Shown in pieces: positions 17,303 to 26,314 of a DNA stretch of 52,338 bases. Positions within the stretch are counted from its first letter, which is position 1. Each line of letters begins with the position of its first letter. This DNA is from Pseudomonadota bacterium (lineage in GTDB: Bacteria > Pseudomonadota > Alphaproteobacteria > Rhizobiales > Rhizobiaceae). Under the pieces are notes generated by a model. The model did not search any database and had not been told where the DNA came from. It was given only the letters and a program-made list of their open reading frames with translations. The stretch is taken from contig JAEXYH010000063.1 in NCBI GenBank assembly GCA_023451735.1, positions 1 through 52,338 on the forward strand. The letters run 5' to 3'. Made by a program: the position numbers and the translations under genes.

Positions 17303-17458
17303 GGACTGTAACTCCGAGACGATAATCAAACCTATAGTGGCAGCCTATTTGAATTTTGAACATGGAAATAAGCTGGCAATGTGGCAGGATCGGCCAGTTA
17401 TATTAAGAAGCCCTGAATCACATTGCTACAACCGGGTGTTACGCCCTGGCGGCAAAGA

Positions 17459-18643
17459 TCAGAGAGCTTCGCCACAGACATGGCCGGAAGACCATGCCCA
17501 TTGGAAATTGTAGCCGCCGAGCCAACCGGTAACGTCGACGCATTCTCCGATGAAGTACAGGCCGGGTACGGACTTCGCCTGCATCGTTTTCGAATCTAGC
17601 TCCGAAGTATTGATGCCGCCGAGGGTGACTTCCGCCGTGCGATAACCTTCCGAACCTGCGGGGCGGATGCGCCAGTCCTGGATCGAAGCCGCAACCGCAT
17701 CGAAAACCTTGTCGGAACAGTCGGCAAGTTTCATTGCGGCCGGATGTTTTTCCGCAAAGAACTGCGCCAGCCGCTTGGGCAGGATTTCGGCCAGGGCCGT
17801 CTGGACGAACTGTTTGCCGTTGACCTTGCGGGCAGCCTTCAGGTCGTCGGTTATCTTGCGATCCGGTTCGATTACGAGGGTGATCTCGTCGCCCTCACGC
17901 CAATAGGAGGATATCTGCAGGATCGCGGGACCGCTCAATCCACGATGGGTGAAGAGTAACGCCTCGCGAAAAGCAGTCTTGCCGTGGCGGATCTCGGCGG
18001 GTGCAGCAATGCCTGAAAGCGGAGCAAGCTTTTCCAAAAGATTGGGATCGAGTGTCAGCGGCACGAGGCCAGGGCGGGTTTCAATGAGTTTCAACCCGAA
18101 CTGCTTCGCGATGTCATAAGCAAGACCGGTTGCACCCATTTTCGGGATCGACTTGCCGCCGGTGGCAACGACGACAGAGCCGGCCTCTATCGTTTCTCCA
18201 CCGGAGGTAACTATGCGAAAACCGTCAACGGATTTTTCGACCGAGGTGACGCCGGTCTGGAGTTCGAGCCGGGCACCGGCGGCCTCCATCTCGGAAAGCA
18301 GCATGCGGATGATATCCTTGGCGCTGTCATCGCAGAAAAGCTGGCCAAGCGTCTTTTCGTGAAAGGGGATTTTGTGCCGATTAACGAGATCGATGAAATC
18401 CTGCGCCGAATATCGGGCGAGCGCGGATTTGACGAAATGCGGGTTGGCAGAGAGATAATTTTTCGGGCTCGCATGGATATTGGTGAAGTTGCAGCGGCCG
18501 CCACCGGAGATGCGGATTTTTTCGCCCGGGGCTTTGGCATGGTCGAGAACCAGGATCGAACGGCCTCGCGCACCTGCGCGGATGGCACACATCATGCCGG
18601 CCGCACCTGCGCCGAGGATCACCACATCGAATTTACGGGCCAA
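17459..18643 (-). CDS. NAD(P)/FAD-dependent oxidoreductase, BaiN/HI0933 family
   Basis: A 394-residue flavoprotein. The FAD-binding Rossmann motif is DVVILGAGAAGMMCAIRAG near the start, followed by GGGRCNFTN and later ATGGKSIPKMGATG, both typical of the HI0933-like group. The C-terminus has a second FAD contact, GLYFIGECVDVTGWLGGYNFQWA. Physiological substrates are poorly known; one relative (BaiN) acts on bile acids, and aminoacetone oxidase has also been used as a name. The start is taken as TTG at 18643 because AAGGAG lies six bases before it; an upstream ATG at 18697 has no such site and gives an unusual basic leader. Confidence 0.87.
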   Translation of the reverse strand: MARKFDVVILGAGAAGMMCAIRAGARGRSILVLDHAKAPGEKIRISGGGRCNFTNIHASPKNYLSANPHFVKSALARYSAQDFIDLVNRHKIPFHEKTLGQLFCDDSAKDIIRMLLSEMEAAGARLELQTGVTSVEKSVDGFRIVTSGGETIEAGSVVVATGGKSIPKMGATGLAYDIAKQFGLKLIETRPGLVPLTLDPNLLEKLAPLSGIAAPAEIRHGKTAFREALLFTHRGLSGPAILQISSYWREGDEITLVIEPDRKITDDLKAARKVNGKQFVQTALAEILPKRLAQFFAEKHPAAMKLADCSDKVFDAVAASIQDWRIRPAGSEGYRTAEVTLGGINTSELDSKTMQAKSVPGLYFIGECVDVTGWLGGYNFQWAWSSGHVCGEAL

Positions 18644-18777
18644 ACGACACTCCTTGCGCTTTGGCGGTTGCCGCCTTCGCTCTTCGCCATAGTTCACCCA
18701 AAGTCAACGCCTCCCCCTCGCCAATTGCCGATCGGTGGCTATGATGGGAACATTCGATCAACCTCACCCGGTGTGTC

Positions 18778-20220
18778 ATGCCAACCAAGAAAGCCAATCC
18801 TGCTGCTGCTGAAGTCGGTACGGTCGCAAAAGCTGCTGTCGCTCAACCAACGCTGACCTCGCTTCGCGGCGTGGCGGACTGGCAGGAGGCCGCTGCATGG
18901 CTTCGAGCGCGCGGCATCGAGGATATCGAATGCATCACGCCCGACCTTGCCGGCGTTCCGCGCGGCAAGATGATGCCGTCGTCGAAGTTCACTTCCAACA
19001 CATCGCTGGCGCTTCCCTCGGCCCTCTACCGCCACACGATCTCGGGGGAATACCCTGAAGAAACGGAGAGCTTCCGCTACGAGCCGCGCGACAGCGACCT
19101 GAAACTGCTGCCGGACCTTTCGACGCTTTCGGTCGTGCCCTGGGAGACTGACCCGACGGCGCAGGTGATCTGCGACATCGTCAATACGGAAGGCACAGCA
19201 GTCGCCTATACGCCGCGCAACGTGCTGAAAAATGTCGTCAGGCTCTACAACGAGCGTGGCTGGAAGCCGGTCGTGGCGCCGGAAATCGAGTTCTATCTGG
19301 TCGCCAAGAATGACGACCCGGATTATCCGCTGCATCCGCCGAAGGGCCGCTCCGGTCGTGCCATTCTGGGCGGCCAGGGCTATTCGATCGCCGGTATCAA
19401 CGAATTTGACGAGTTGATCGACGACATCTACCATTTCTCCGAAAAGCAGGGACTGGAGATCGACACGCTGATCCATGAAGAAGGACCGGCACAGCTCGAG
19501 ATCAACCTTCGCCATGGCGATCCGGTGCAATTGGCCGATCAGGTGTTCATGTTCAAGCGGACGATCCGCGAGGCTGCGCTGAAACACGGCATCTATGCCA
19601 CCTTCATGGCCAAGCCGATGCAGGGCCAGGCGGGATCGGCCATGCATATCCACCAATCGGTCGTCGATATCGACACGGGCAAGAACATCTTCTCGCAGAA
19701 GGACGGAAAACCCTCCAAAGAATTCTTCCAGTTCATCGGCGGCATGCAGACCTATATTCCTAAAGCGCTGGTGATGATGGCGCCTTATGTGAACTCCTAC
19801 CGTCGCCTGACACCGGACATGGCCGCACCGGTCAATACTGCCTGGGGTTATGACAACCGCACGACGGCCTTCCGCGTGCCCGTCTCAGATCCTGTCGCAC
19901 GGCGCGTCGAAAACAGACTGCCGAGTTCGGATGCCAATCCCTATCTGGCACTCGCAGCGTCGCTCGGCTGCGGGCTGCTCGGCATCATGAACAAGATCGA
20001 TCCGACCCCGCCGACAGACGAATCCGCCAATGAAGGCGCGATCGACCTGCCGCGCGATCTACTCAAGGCCGTTTCGCTGCTGGAAGAAGAACCTGCTTTG
20101 GCGGAGGTGTTCAGCCCGGAATTCATCGGCATCTATGCCGGCGTCAAGCGCGGCGAGTTCGAGACCTTCATGCAGGTGATCAGCCCGTGGGAGCGCGAGT
20201 TCCTGCTTCTCAACGTTTAA
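18778..20220 (+). CDS. glutamine synthetase family protein, probable gamma-glutamylputrescine synthetase
   Basis: A 480-residue member of the glutamine synthetase fold, ligating an amine to glutamate with ATP. The catalytic domain shows PEIEFYLVAKN, GPAQLEINLRHGDP, the ATP/metal histidine in GSAMHIHQSV, and NRTTAFRVP. The N-terminal domain (ITPDLAGVPRGKMMPSSKF) is of the PuuA/GlnT type rather than housekeeping GlnA, and the adenylylation tyrosine region of GlnA-I is absent. An FAD oxidase gene of the PuuB type follows after 10 bases, and putrescine uptake genes lie 7 kb away, so putrescine is the likely amine. No clear ribosome site precedes the ATG at 18778. Confidence 0.82.
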   Translation: MPTKKANPAAAEVGTVAKAAVAQPTLTSLRGVADWQEAAAWLRARGIEDIECITPDLAGVPRGKMMPSSKFTSNTSLALPSALYRHTISGEYPEETESFRYEPRDSDLKLLPDLSTLSVVPWETDPTAQVICDIVNTEGTAVAYTPRNVLKNVVRLYNERGWKPVVAPEIEFYLVAKNDDPDYPLHPPKGRSGRAILGGQGYSIAGINEFDELIDDIYHFSEKQGLEIDTLIHEEGPAQLEINLRHGDPVQLADQVFMFKRTIREAALKHGIYATFMAKPMQGQAGSAMHIHQSVVDIDTGKNIFSQKDGKPSKEFFQFIGGMQTYIPKALVMMAPYVNSYRRLTPDMAAPVNTAWGYDNRTTAFRVPVSDPVARRVENRLPSSDANPYLALAASLGCGLLGIMNKIDPTPPTDESANEGAIDLPRDLLKAVSLLEEEPALAEVFSPEFIGIYAGVKRGEFETFMQVISPWEREFLLLNV

Positions 20221-20230
20221 GGTGAGCCGC

Positions 20231-21520
20231 ATGGATACATGGCAGAGCCCGATCGCACCGGGTCTTTCCTGGTATCAAGCGAGCGTCGATAAACGCCCTA
20301 CCTATCCATCGCTCGAGGGATCTCAGACAGTCGATGTAACGATCATCGGCGGCGGCTATACCGGCTTGCAGGCCGCCTATAATCTGGCGGCCTCCGGCGT
20401 TTCGGTGGTGCTGATCGAGGGCGGGCATTTCGGTGACGGCGGCTCCGGCCGCAATGGCGGACAGCTGGGCACCGGACAGCGCTGGTGGCCGGAAGATGCG
20501 GAGAAGGAGCTTGGTTACGAACGCTCCAAGCTGCTGTTCGACATGGCAGAAAACGCCAAGCGGCATCTTCTCGATTTTGTGACAATGCATGGCATCGATA
20601 TCGATTACATGCAGGGTCAGCTCAACGTGTCGCACAAGCCGGGACATGAGCGCGATTATCGCGCCAATGCGGAGATTGCCGCCGAACGCTACGACTATCC
20701 GCATGTGATGTTCATGGACGAGGCGGAGACGGCGGAGCGGGTCGGCACGAAGGACTATTATTGCGGCGTACGCGATACCGGGACTGGCCATATCCATCCG
20801 CTGAAACTACTGATCGGGCTGGCGAGGGTGGCCAAGGCTGCAGGCGCCGGCATTTACGAAAACACCAGGGCGACGGCGATCCGCCGCGAGGGCAGCAAGA
20901 TCAAAGTCGAAACGGCGAAAGGAAACCTGACGTCCGACCGGGTTCTGATCGCCACCAATGCCTATGTCGGCGATCTCGAACCCGTCACTTCGGCGCATGT
21001 CATGCCGATCGGATCCTTCATCGCAGCGACCGAGCCGCTCGATGCGTTCCCACATGTCATTCCTGGCATGGAGGCTGTCTGCGACAGCCGCTTCGTGGTG
21101 CGATATTTCCGCAAATCGAAGGACAACCGGCTGCTGTTCGGCGGTCGCGAGGTGTATAGTTCCAAAGATCCCAGCGATACAGCGGAAGCGATCCGCCGCC
21201 AGATCGTCTCCACCTATCCGGCGCTCAAGGACGTCCGGATTACCCATGCCTGGGGCGGCAATGTCGGGATTACCCTGCCGCGGCGGCCCTTCGTACGCGA
21301 GGTCATGCCCGGTGTGACATCGATCGGCGGTTATTCGGGCCATGGCGTGATGCTGTCAAATTACTGCGGCAAACTTTATGCTGAAATGGTCACTGGGCGG
21401 AAAAGCGAACTCGACGTGCTTGCCGATCTTGATATACCCGCCTTTCCGGGAGGACATGCGATGCGTAAACCCCTGCTTTTCCTCGCATTAACCTGGTTTG
21501 CACTAAGAGACCGTATTTGA
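20231..21520 (+). CDS. puuB: FAD-dependent oxidoreductase, probable gamma-glutamylputrescine oxidase
   Basis: A 429-residue DAO-family flavoenzyme. It starts with a short segment WQSPIAPGLSWYQASVDKRP, typical of PuuB, followed by the Rossmann motif VTIIGGGYTGLQAAYNLA and the GSGRNGGQLGTGQR loop near the flavin. The C-terminal GYSGHGVMLSNYCGKLYAE is the second FAD contact. It would oxidise gamma-glutamyl-putrescine to the aldehyde. ATG at 20231 is chosen over GTG at 20222 because AAGGTG lies six bases before the ATG. It forms an operon with the preceding synthetase. Other substrates (sarcosine-like amines) remain possible. Confidence 0.82.
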   Translation: MDTWQSPIAPGLSWYQASVDKRPTYPSLEGSQTVDVTIIGGGYTGLQAAYNLAASGVSVVLIEGGHFGDGGSGRNGGQLGTGQRWWPEDAEKELGYERSKLLFDMAENAKRHLLDFVTMHGIDIDYMQGQLNVSHKPGHERDYRANAEIAAERYDYPHVMFMDEAETAERVGTKDYYCGVRDTGTGHIHPLKLLIGLARVAKAAGAGIYENTRATAIRREGSKIKVETAKGNLTSDRVLIATNAYVGDLEPVTSAHVMPIGSFIAATEPLDAFPHVIPGMEAVCDSRFVVRYFRKSKDNRLLFGGREVYSSKDPSDTAEAIRRQIVSTYPALKDVRITHAWGGNVGITLPRRPFVREVMPGVTSIGGYSGHGVMLSNYCGKLYAEMVTGRKSELDVLADLDIPAFPGGHAMRKPLLFLALTWFALRDRI

Positions 21521-21596
21521 AGGCGACATTCAGACTAGCCTTTTTAAATCGATTAGCATAAGACACACCCCAACCACACACGATGAAAGTTGAGCG

Positions 21597-23075
21597 ATGA
21601 GCAGCCAGATCATTCCAGTGGAACCATTCGATTGCATCGTCTTCGGCGGTACCGGCGACCTTGCGGAGCGCAAGCTTCTTCCGGCGCTCTATCACCGGCA
21701 GATCGAAGGTCAGTTCACGGAACCGACGCGTATCATCGGCGCGTCACGCAGCGCGCTTTCCCACGAAGAATACCGCAAGTTTGCCGAGGATGCGCTTAAG
21801 GAGCATCTGAAGAAGGGCGAATATGACGAAGCCCAGGTCAAGGCATTCTGCGAGCGCATTTTCTACGTTCCCGTCGATGCCAAGTCCGATCAGGGCTGGG
21901 ACAAGCTGAAAAAGCTGCTTGACGAAGGCACCGGCAAGGACCGCGTACGCGCCTTTTATCTCGCCGTAGCGCCTGCGATTTTCGGCGCGATTTCCGAAAA
22001 GATCCGCGACCACAAGCTGATCACCAAGTCGACACGCATCGTCGTCGAAAAGCCGATCGGCCGCGACCTTGCTTCGGCGCAGGAATTGAACGACACGATC
22101 GGCAAGGTGTTCAAGGAAGAACAGATCTACCGCATCGACCACTATCTCGGCAAAGAGACGGTGCAGAACCTGATGGCGCTGCGCTTTGCCAATGCGCTCT
22201 ATGAGCCGCTATGGAACGCCAACTATATCGACCACGTACAGATCACGGTCGCCGAGTCTGTTGGTCTCGAAGGTCGTGCCGGGTATTACGACACGGCCGG
22301 CGCATTGCGCGACATGGTTCAGAACCACATCATGCAGTTGCTTTGCCTTGTTGCGATGGAAACTCCGTCGTCGATGAATTCCGAAGCGGTGCGTGACGAG
22401 AAGCTGAAGGTTCTGCGCGCGCTGAAGCCGATCACCGCCGACAATGTCGAGCAGATGACGGTGCGCGGCCAGTATCGTGCCGGTGCTTCCGCCGGCGGTC
22501 CGGTCAAGGGTTACCTGGAAGAACTGGAAGGCGGCGTTTCCAACACGGAAACCTTCGTCGCCATCAAGGCCGAGATCGGCAACTGGCGCTGGGCAGGCGT
22601 CCCCTTCTACATCCGCACGGGCAAGCGCCTTGCAAGCCGTGTTTCGGAAATCGTGATTTCCTTCAAGCCGGTGCCGCACAATATTTTCGACACCGCAGCG
22701 GGCCGGATTTCGGCCAACCAGCTGATAATCCGCCTGCAGCCGGACGAAGGCGTCAAGCAGTCGCTGATGATCAAGGATCCGGGTCCGGGCGGCATGCGCC
22801 TGCGCAATGTCTCGCTCGACATGAGCTTTGCCGAGGCCTTCAACGCCCGCAGCCCCGACGCCTACGAGCGTCTGCTGATGGATACGATCCGCGCCAACCA
22901 GACGCTATTCATGCGCCGCGACGAAGTGGAAGCGGCGTGGGAATGGGTCGATCCGATCCTCAAGGGTTGGGAAGAGACCGGACAGGTGGCGCAGGGCTAT
23001 ACTGCCGGTACCTGGGGTCCGAGCCAGGCGATTGCGCTGATCGAGCGTGACGGCCGTACCTGGCACGAAGGCTAA
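21597..23075 (+). CDS. zwf: glucose-6-phosphate dehydrogenase
   Basis: A 492-residue cytoplasmic enzyme oxidising glucose 6-phosphate to 6-phosphogluconolactone with NAD(P). The coenzyme motif is FGGTGDLAERKLLPALY, the active-site signature RIDHYLGKE starts at residue 179, and the C-terminal half has the usual FYIRTGKRL and GPGGMRLRNVSLD segments. Length is normal. First gene of zwf-pgl-edd, the entry to the Entner-Doudoroff pathway that rhizobia use for hexoses. The spacer before it (21521-21596) is AT-rich and probably holds the promoter. Confidence 0.97.
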   Translation: MSSQIIPVEPFDCIVFGGTGDLAERKLLPALYHRQIEGQFTEPTRIIGASRSALSHEEYRKFAEDALKEHLKKGEYDEAQVKAFCERIFYVPVDAKSDQGWDKLKKLLDEGTGKDRVRAFYLAVAPAIFGAISEKIRDHKLITKSTRIVVEKPIGRDLASAQELNDTIGKVFKEEQIYRIDHYLGKETVQNLMALRFANALYEPLWNANYIDHVQITVAESVGLEGRAGYYDTAGALRDMVQNHIMQLLCLVAMETPSSMNSEAVRDEKLKVLRALKPITADNVEQMTVRGQYRAGASAGGPVKGYLEELEGGVSNTETFVAIKAEIGNWRWAGVPFYIRTGKRLASRVSEIVISFKPVPHNIFDTAAGRISANQLIIRLQPDEGVKQSLMIKDPGPGGMRLRNVSLDMSFAEAFNARSPDAYERLLMDTIRANQTLFMRRDEVEAAWEWVDPILKGWEETGQVAQGYTAGTWGPSQAIALIERDGRTWHEG

Positions 23076-23079
23076 GACC

Positions 23080-23778
23080 ATGGCATCGACCTTTCATGAC
23101 TTTGCCAATGGAGCAGACCTCGCCGCAGCCCTTGCGGACGAGGTCGCGATTGGGCTTGCGGCAGCGATTTCCGAAAGGGGGACGGCGTCCATCGCCGTTT
23201 CCGGCGGATCGACGCCGAAGCGCTTTTTCGAGGCGCTTTCGGGCAAGGATATCGACTGGGCAAAGGTCAGCGTGACGCTGGTCGACGAACGTTTCGTGCC
23301 GGCCGACAGCCCGCGTTCCAATCATCTTCTGGTCGCGACGCATCTGCTGAAGGACAAGGCTGTCACTGCGACCTTTATCCCTCTTTACCATGAGGCGCCT
23401 TCGATCGACGCTGCGGCCGAGATCGCGACGAAAGAGACGGCATCAATCGGAAAACCGTTCGATGTGGCGATCCTGGGCATGGGTGGCGACGGCCATACCG
23501 CATCGTTCTTCCCGCATGGCAATCATCTTGCCAAGGCGCTCGATCTTTCGACGCCGCCTGGCGTGATGACCATGGCGGCGGAAGGTGCTGGCGAAGAACG
23601 GCTGACGTTCACCTTCTCCGCCCTTTCGGATGCGCGCCTGCTGGTGCTGCATATCGAAGGTCAGGAAAAGAAGGACGTGCTCACCAAGGCTCAGGCAGGA
23701 TCGGATGAAACGGACATGCCGATCCGCGCCGTGCTCAACAGGGCGGTCTCTCCGCTCAAGATATACTGGGCGCCTTGA
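23080..23778 (+). CDS. pgl: 6-phosphogluconolactonase
   Basis: A 232-residue enzyme hydrolysing 6-phosphogluconolactone. Signatures are SIAVSGGSTPKRFFEAL, VTLVDERFVPADSPRSNH and DVAILGMGGDGHTASFFPHG. The ATG at 23080 follows the zwf stop by four bases with GAAGG upstream, so translation is probably coupled. A GTG at 23047 would place the start within zwf without a ribosome site. Second gene of the Entner-Doudoroff operon. Confidence 0.95.
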   Translation: MASTFHDFANGADLAAALADEVAIGLAAAISERGTASIAVSGGSTPKRFFEALSGKDIDWAKVSVTLVDERFVPADSPRSNHLLVATHLLKDKAVTATFIPLYHEAPSIDAAAEIATKETASIGKPFDVAILGMGGDGHTASFFPHGNHLAKALDLSTPPGVMTMAAEGAGEERLTFTFSALSDARLLVLHIEGQEKKDVLTKAQAGSDETDMPIRAVLNRAVSPLKIYWAP

Positions 23779-23889
23779 GGTGCCTTCCGGCCGCCTGACG
23801 ACAGCCAGGCGCCAACATATTTGACGCGACATGCGATCCCGGTGGCTTCGGCCTCTCCCAAGCCGGGCTTGCCCGAAGGAGGTTTTGAC

Positions 23890-25707
23890 ATGGCGGCACA
23901 TTCCAGCATTCAGGCGATTACGGCAAGGATTATTGAGCGATCCAAACCGCATCGCGAGGCCTATCTCGACCGATTGCAACGCGCAGTCGCCAAGGGTCCG
24001 CACCGGGCCGTTCTCTCCTGCGGAAACCTGGCACACGGATTTGCCGTCTGTTCCCCCGCCGAGAAGGATGCGCTCGCAGGAGACGTCGTCCCTAACCTCG
24101 GCATCATCACCGCCTATAACGACATGCTCTCGGCACATCAGCCCTATGAGACATTCCCGCCGATCATTCGCGAGGCAGCCCGCGAGGCTGGCGGTATCGC
24201 CCAGGTCGCGGGTGCGGTGCCGGCGATGTGTGACGGCGTCACACAGGGTCAGCCGGGCATGGAGCTTTCACTGTTTTCGCGCGATGCGATCGCCATGTCG
24301 GCCGGTATCGGCCTTAGCCACAACATGTTCGATGCCTCGGTCTATCTCGGCATCTGCGACAAGATCGTGCCGGGCCTCGTCATCGCAGCGCTTTCCTTCG
24401 GCCATCTGCCGGCCGTGTTCATTCCCGCCGGGCCGATGACATCAGGCCTGCCGAATGACGAGAAGTCGCGCATCCGCCAGCTTTATGCGGAAGGCAAGGT
24501 CGGCCGCGCCGAGCTTCTGGAAGCAGAATCGAAGTCCTATCACGGGCCGGGCACCTGCACCTTCTACGGAACAGCCAATTCCAACCAGATGCTGATGGAG
24601 ATCATGGGCTTCCACATGCCCGGCGCGTCCTTTGTCAATCCGGGCACACCGCTGCGCGAAGCGCTTACCCGCGAAGCCGCCAAGCGGGCGCTCGCCATCA
24701 CCGCCATGGGCAACGAATTCACGCCGGCCGGCGAGATGATCGACGAACGCTCGATCGTCAACGGCGTCGTCGGCCTGCATGCGACGGGCGGCTCGACCAA
24801 CCACACGATGCATCTCGTCGCCATGGCGCGGGCTGCCGGCATTCACCTGACCTGGCAGGATATTTCCGAACTGTCGGATGCGGTGCCGCTTCTTGCCCGT
24901 GTCTATCCGAACGGGCTTGCCGACGTGAACCATTTCCACGCCGCCGGCGGCATGGGCTTCCTGATCAAGCAGCTGCTGCGCGAAGGTTATGTGCATGATG
25001 ACGTGCGCACCGTCTTCGGCCACGGGCTGGAAGCCTATACGGTTGAAGCCAGGCTCGGCGCCGACGGACAGGTGACGCGCGAAAGCGTGCCGGATGTGAG
25101 CGGCGACCCGAAGGTGCTGACGACAGTCGACCAGCCGTTCCAGAAGACTGGTGGCTTGAAGATGCTCTCCGGCAATGTCGGCCACGGCGTCATCAAGATC
25201 TCGGCCGTTAAACCTGAACGTCATGTGATCGAGGCACCGGCAATCGTCTTCCACGATCAGCAGGGGCTGCAGGACGCCTTCAAGCGCGGCGAACTCAACC
25301 GTGACTTCGTTGCCGTCGTTCGTTTCCAGGGACCGAAGGCGAACGGCATGCCGGAACTTCACCGCCTGACGCCGCCGCTCGGCGTGCTGCAGGACCGCGG
25401 CTTCAAGGTGGCGCTGGTCACCGATGGCCGCATGTCGGGCGCATCCGGCAAGGTACCGGCGGCGATCCACATGACGCCTGAAGCTTCCGACGGCGGTGCG
25501 ATCGCCAAGATCCACGATGGCGACATGATCCGCCTCGACGCGGTTGCCGGCACGCTGGAAGTTCTTGTCGATGCAGCCGAGTTCGATGCACGCAAGCCGG
25601 CCGAGGCCGACCTTTCCGAGAACGAATTCGGTATGGGCCGTGAGCTGTTTTCCGCCTTCCGCCGCAATGTCGGACGGGCCGACCAAGGTGCAAGCGTATT
25701 TGCTTAA
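23890..25707 (+). CDS. edd: phosphogluconate dehydratase
   Basis: A 605-residue iron-sulfur dehydratase turning 6-phosphogluconate into KDPG. Cysteine-containing segments expected to hold the cluster are seen in AVPAMCDGVTQGQPGMELS and SYHGPGTCTFYGTANSNQ, and the C-terminal VTDGRMSGASGKVPAAIHM is family-specific. ATG at 23890 has a near-perfect AAGGAGG six bases before it; a TTG at 23821 lacks one. It is 111 bases after pgl and is followed by a strong terminator. The aldolase gene eda is not in this window. Confidence 0.96.
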   Translation: MAAHSSIQAITARIIERSKPHREAYLDRLQRAVAKGPHRAVLSCGNLAHGFAVCSPAEKDALAGDVVPNLGIITAYNDMLSAHQPYETFPPIIREAAREAGGIAQVAGAVPAMCDGVTQGQPGMELSLFSRDAIAMSAGIGLSHNMFDASVYLGICDKIVPGLVIAALSFGHLPAVFIPAGPMTSGLPNDEKSRIRQLYAEGKVGRAELLEAESKSYHGPGTCTFYGTANSNQMLMEIMGFHMPGASFVNPGTPLREALTREAAKRALAITAMGNEFTPAGEMIDERSIVNGVVGLHATGGSTNHTMHLVAMARAAGIHLTWQDISELSDAVPLLARVYPNGLADVNHFHAAGGMGFLIKQLLREGYVHDDVRTVFGHGLEAYTVEARLGADGQVTRESVPDVSGDPKVLTTVDQPFQKTGGLKMLSGNVGHGVIKISAVKPERHVIEAPAIVFHDQQGLQDAFKRGELNRDFVAVVRFQGPKANGMPELHRLTPPLGVLQDRGFKVALVTDGRMSGASGKVPAAIHMTPEASDGGAIAKIHDGDMIRLDAVAGTLEVLVDAAEFDARKPAEADLSENEFGMGRELFSAFRRNVGRADQGASVFA

Positions 25708-25730
25708 GTTTCGGACACAATGGATCAAAC

Positions 25731-25764
25731 AACAAAAAGGCGGCCCGGTGGCCGCCTTTTTGTT
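25731..25764. terminator. strong bidirectional terminator after edd
   Basis: AACAAAAAGGCGGCC and GGCCGCCTTTTTGTT form a perfect 15-bp inverted repeat with loop CGGT. The GC core flanked by A and T runs terminates in both directions: the edd transcript from the left and the PilZ-like gene from the right. Confidence 0.88.
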
Positions 25765-25779
25765 GTCCATCTGTCGATC

Positions 25780-26136
25780 CTACCAGGTCCGAACATCCAT
25801 CTTGTGATCGCGATGTCTGGGATGCGTCGAGAAAACGAAGATACGGTCCAGTTCCTTCTGCGTCAGCAGGCGAAGGAAACGCACAACGATCGTGTTGTTC
25901 ATGTTAACGCGCATCAGGACACAGCCGATCTTGTTGATACGGGCATCGGGAATGTCGAGGTAAAACTGCTCGGGAAGATTATACTGCGTCAGCAGGCCAA
26001 GAACTGCACCACTCTGTGCAATCTGCAGCACGTCGCAGCGGCGCTGCGCCATGTTGAGAACCGCCTTTTCTGTATATTCGATACGGCCCGCGTTCATTGT
26101 GTCTTCCATCTTGAACCGCTGCTCGCGGTCGTACAT
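25780..26136 (-). CDS. PilZ-like domain protein
   Basis: A 118-residue soluble protein. The core RRCDVLQIAQSGAVLGLLTQYNLPEQFYLDIP... followed by VLMRVNMNNTIVVRFL follows the beta-barrel pattern of small rhizobial PilZ proteins, but the c-di-GMP motifs are weak: there is no clear RxxxR, and the (D/N)xSxxG position reads IAQSGAV. Binding of c-di-GMP is therefore doubtful. ATG at 26136 is preferred because AAGGAAGAA precedes it; a longer reading to 26190 has no ribosome site. It stands alone between edd and the agl operon, sharing the bidirectional terminator with edd. Confidence 0.6.
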   Translation of the reverse strand: MYDREQRFKMEDTMNAGRIEYTEKAVLNMAQRRCDVLQIAQSGAVLGLLTQYNLPEQFYLDIPDARINKIGCVLMRVNMNNTIVVRFLRLLTQKELDRIFVFSTHPRHRDHKMDVRTW

Positions 26137-26314
26137 GAAAGATTCTTCCTTGTTCAAAAAATGATTTTTGTTAATCGGCGCCGCACCCACGACAATTCTC
26201 CTGCTTCTTGCTGAGCGACCCTAGGCCTCGAAGTTTAACAACGGGTTCGCTCGTCCCGTATCTGAACAGGCCGGGATCCGGGATCGTCAAATGTGGTGAA
26301 CCCGATCTTACCGA

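Noticed and set aside
24442..25770. 442-residue minus-strand frame opposite edd
   Set aside because: Antisense echo of edd that also crosses the strong terminator at 25731-25764.
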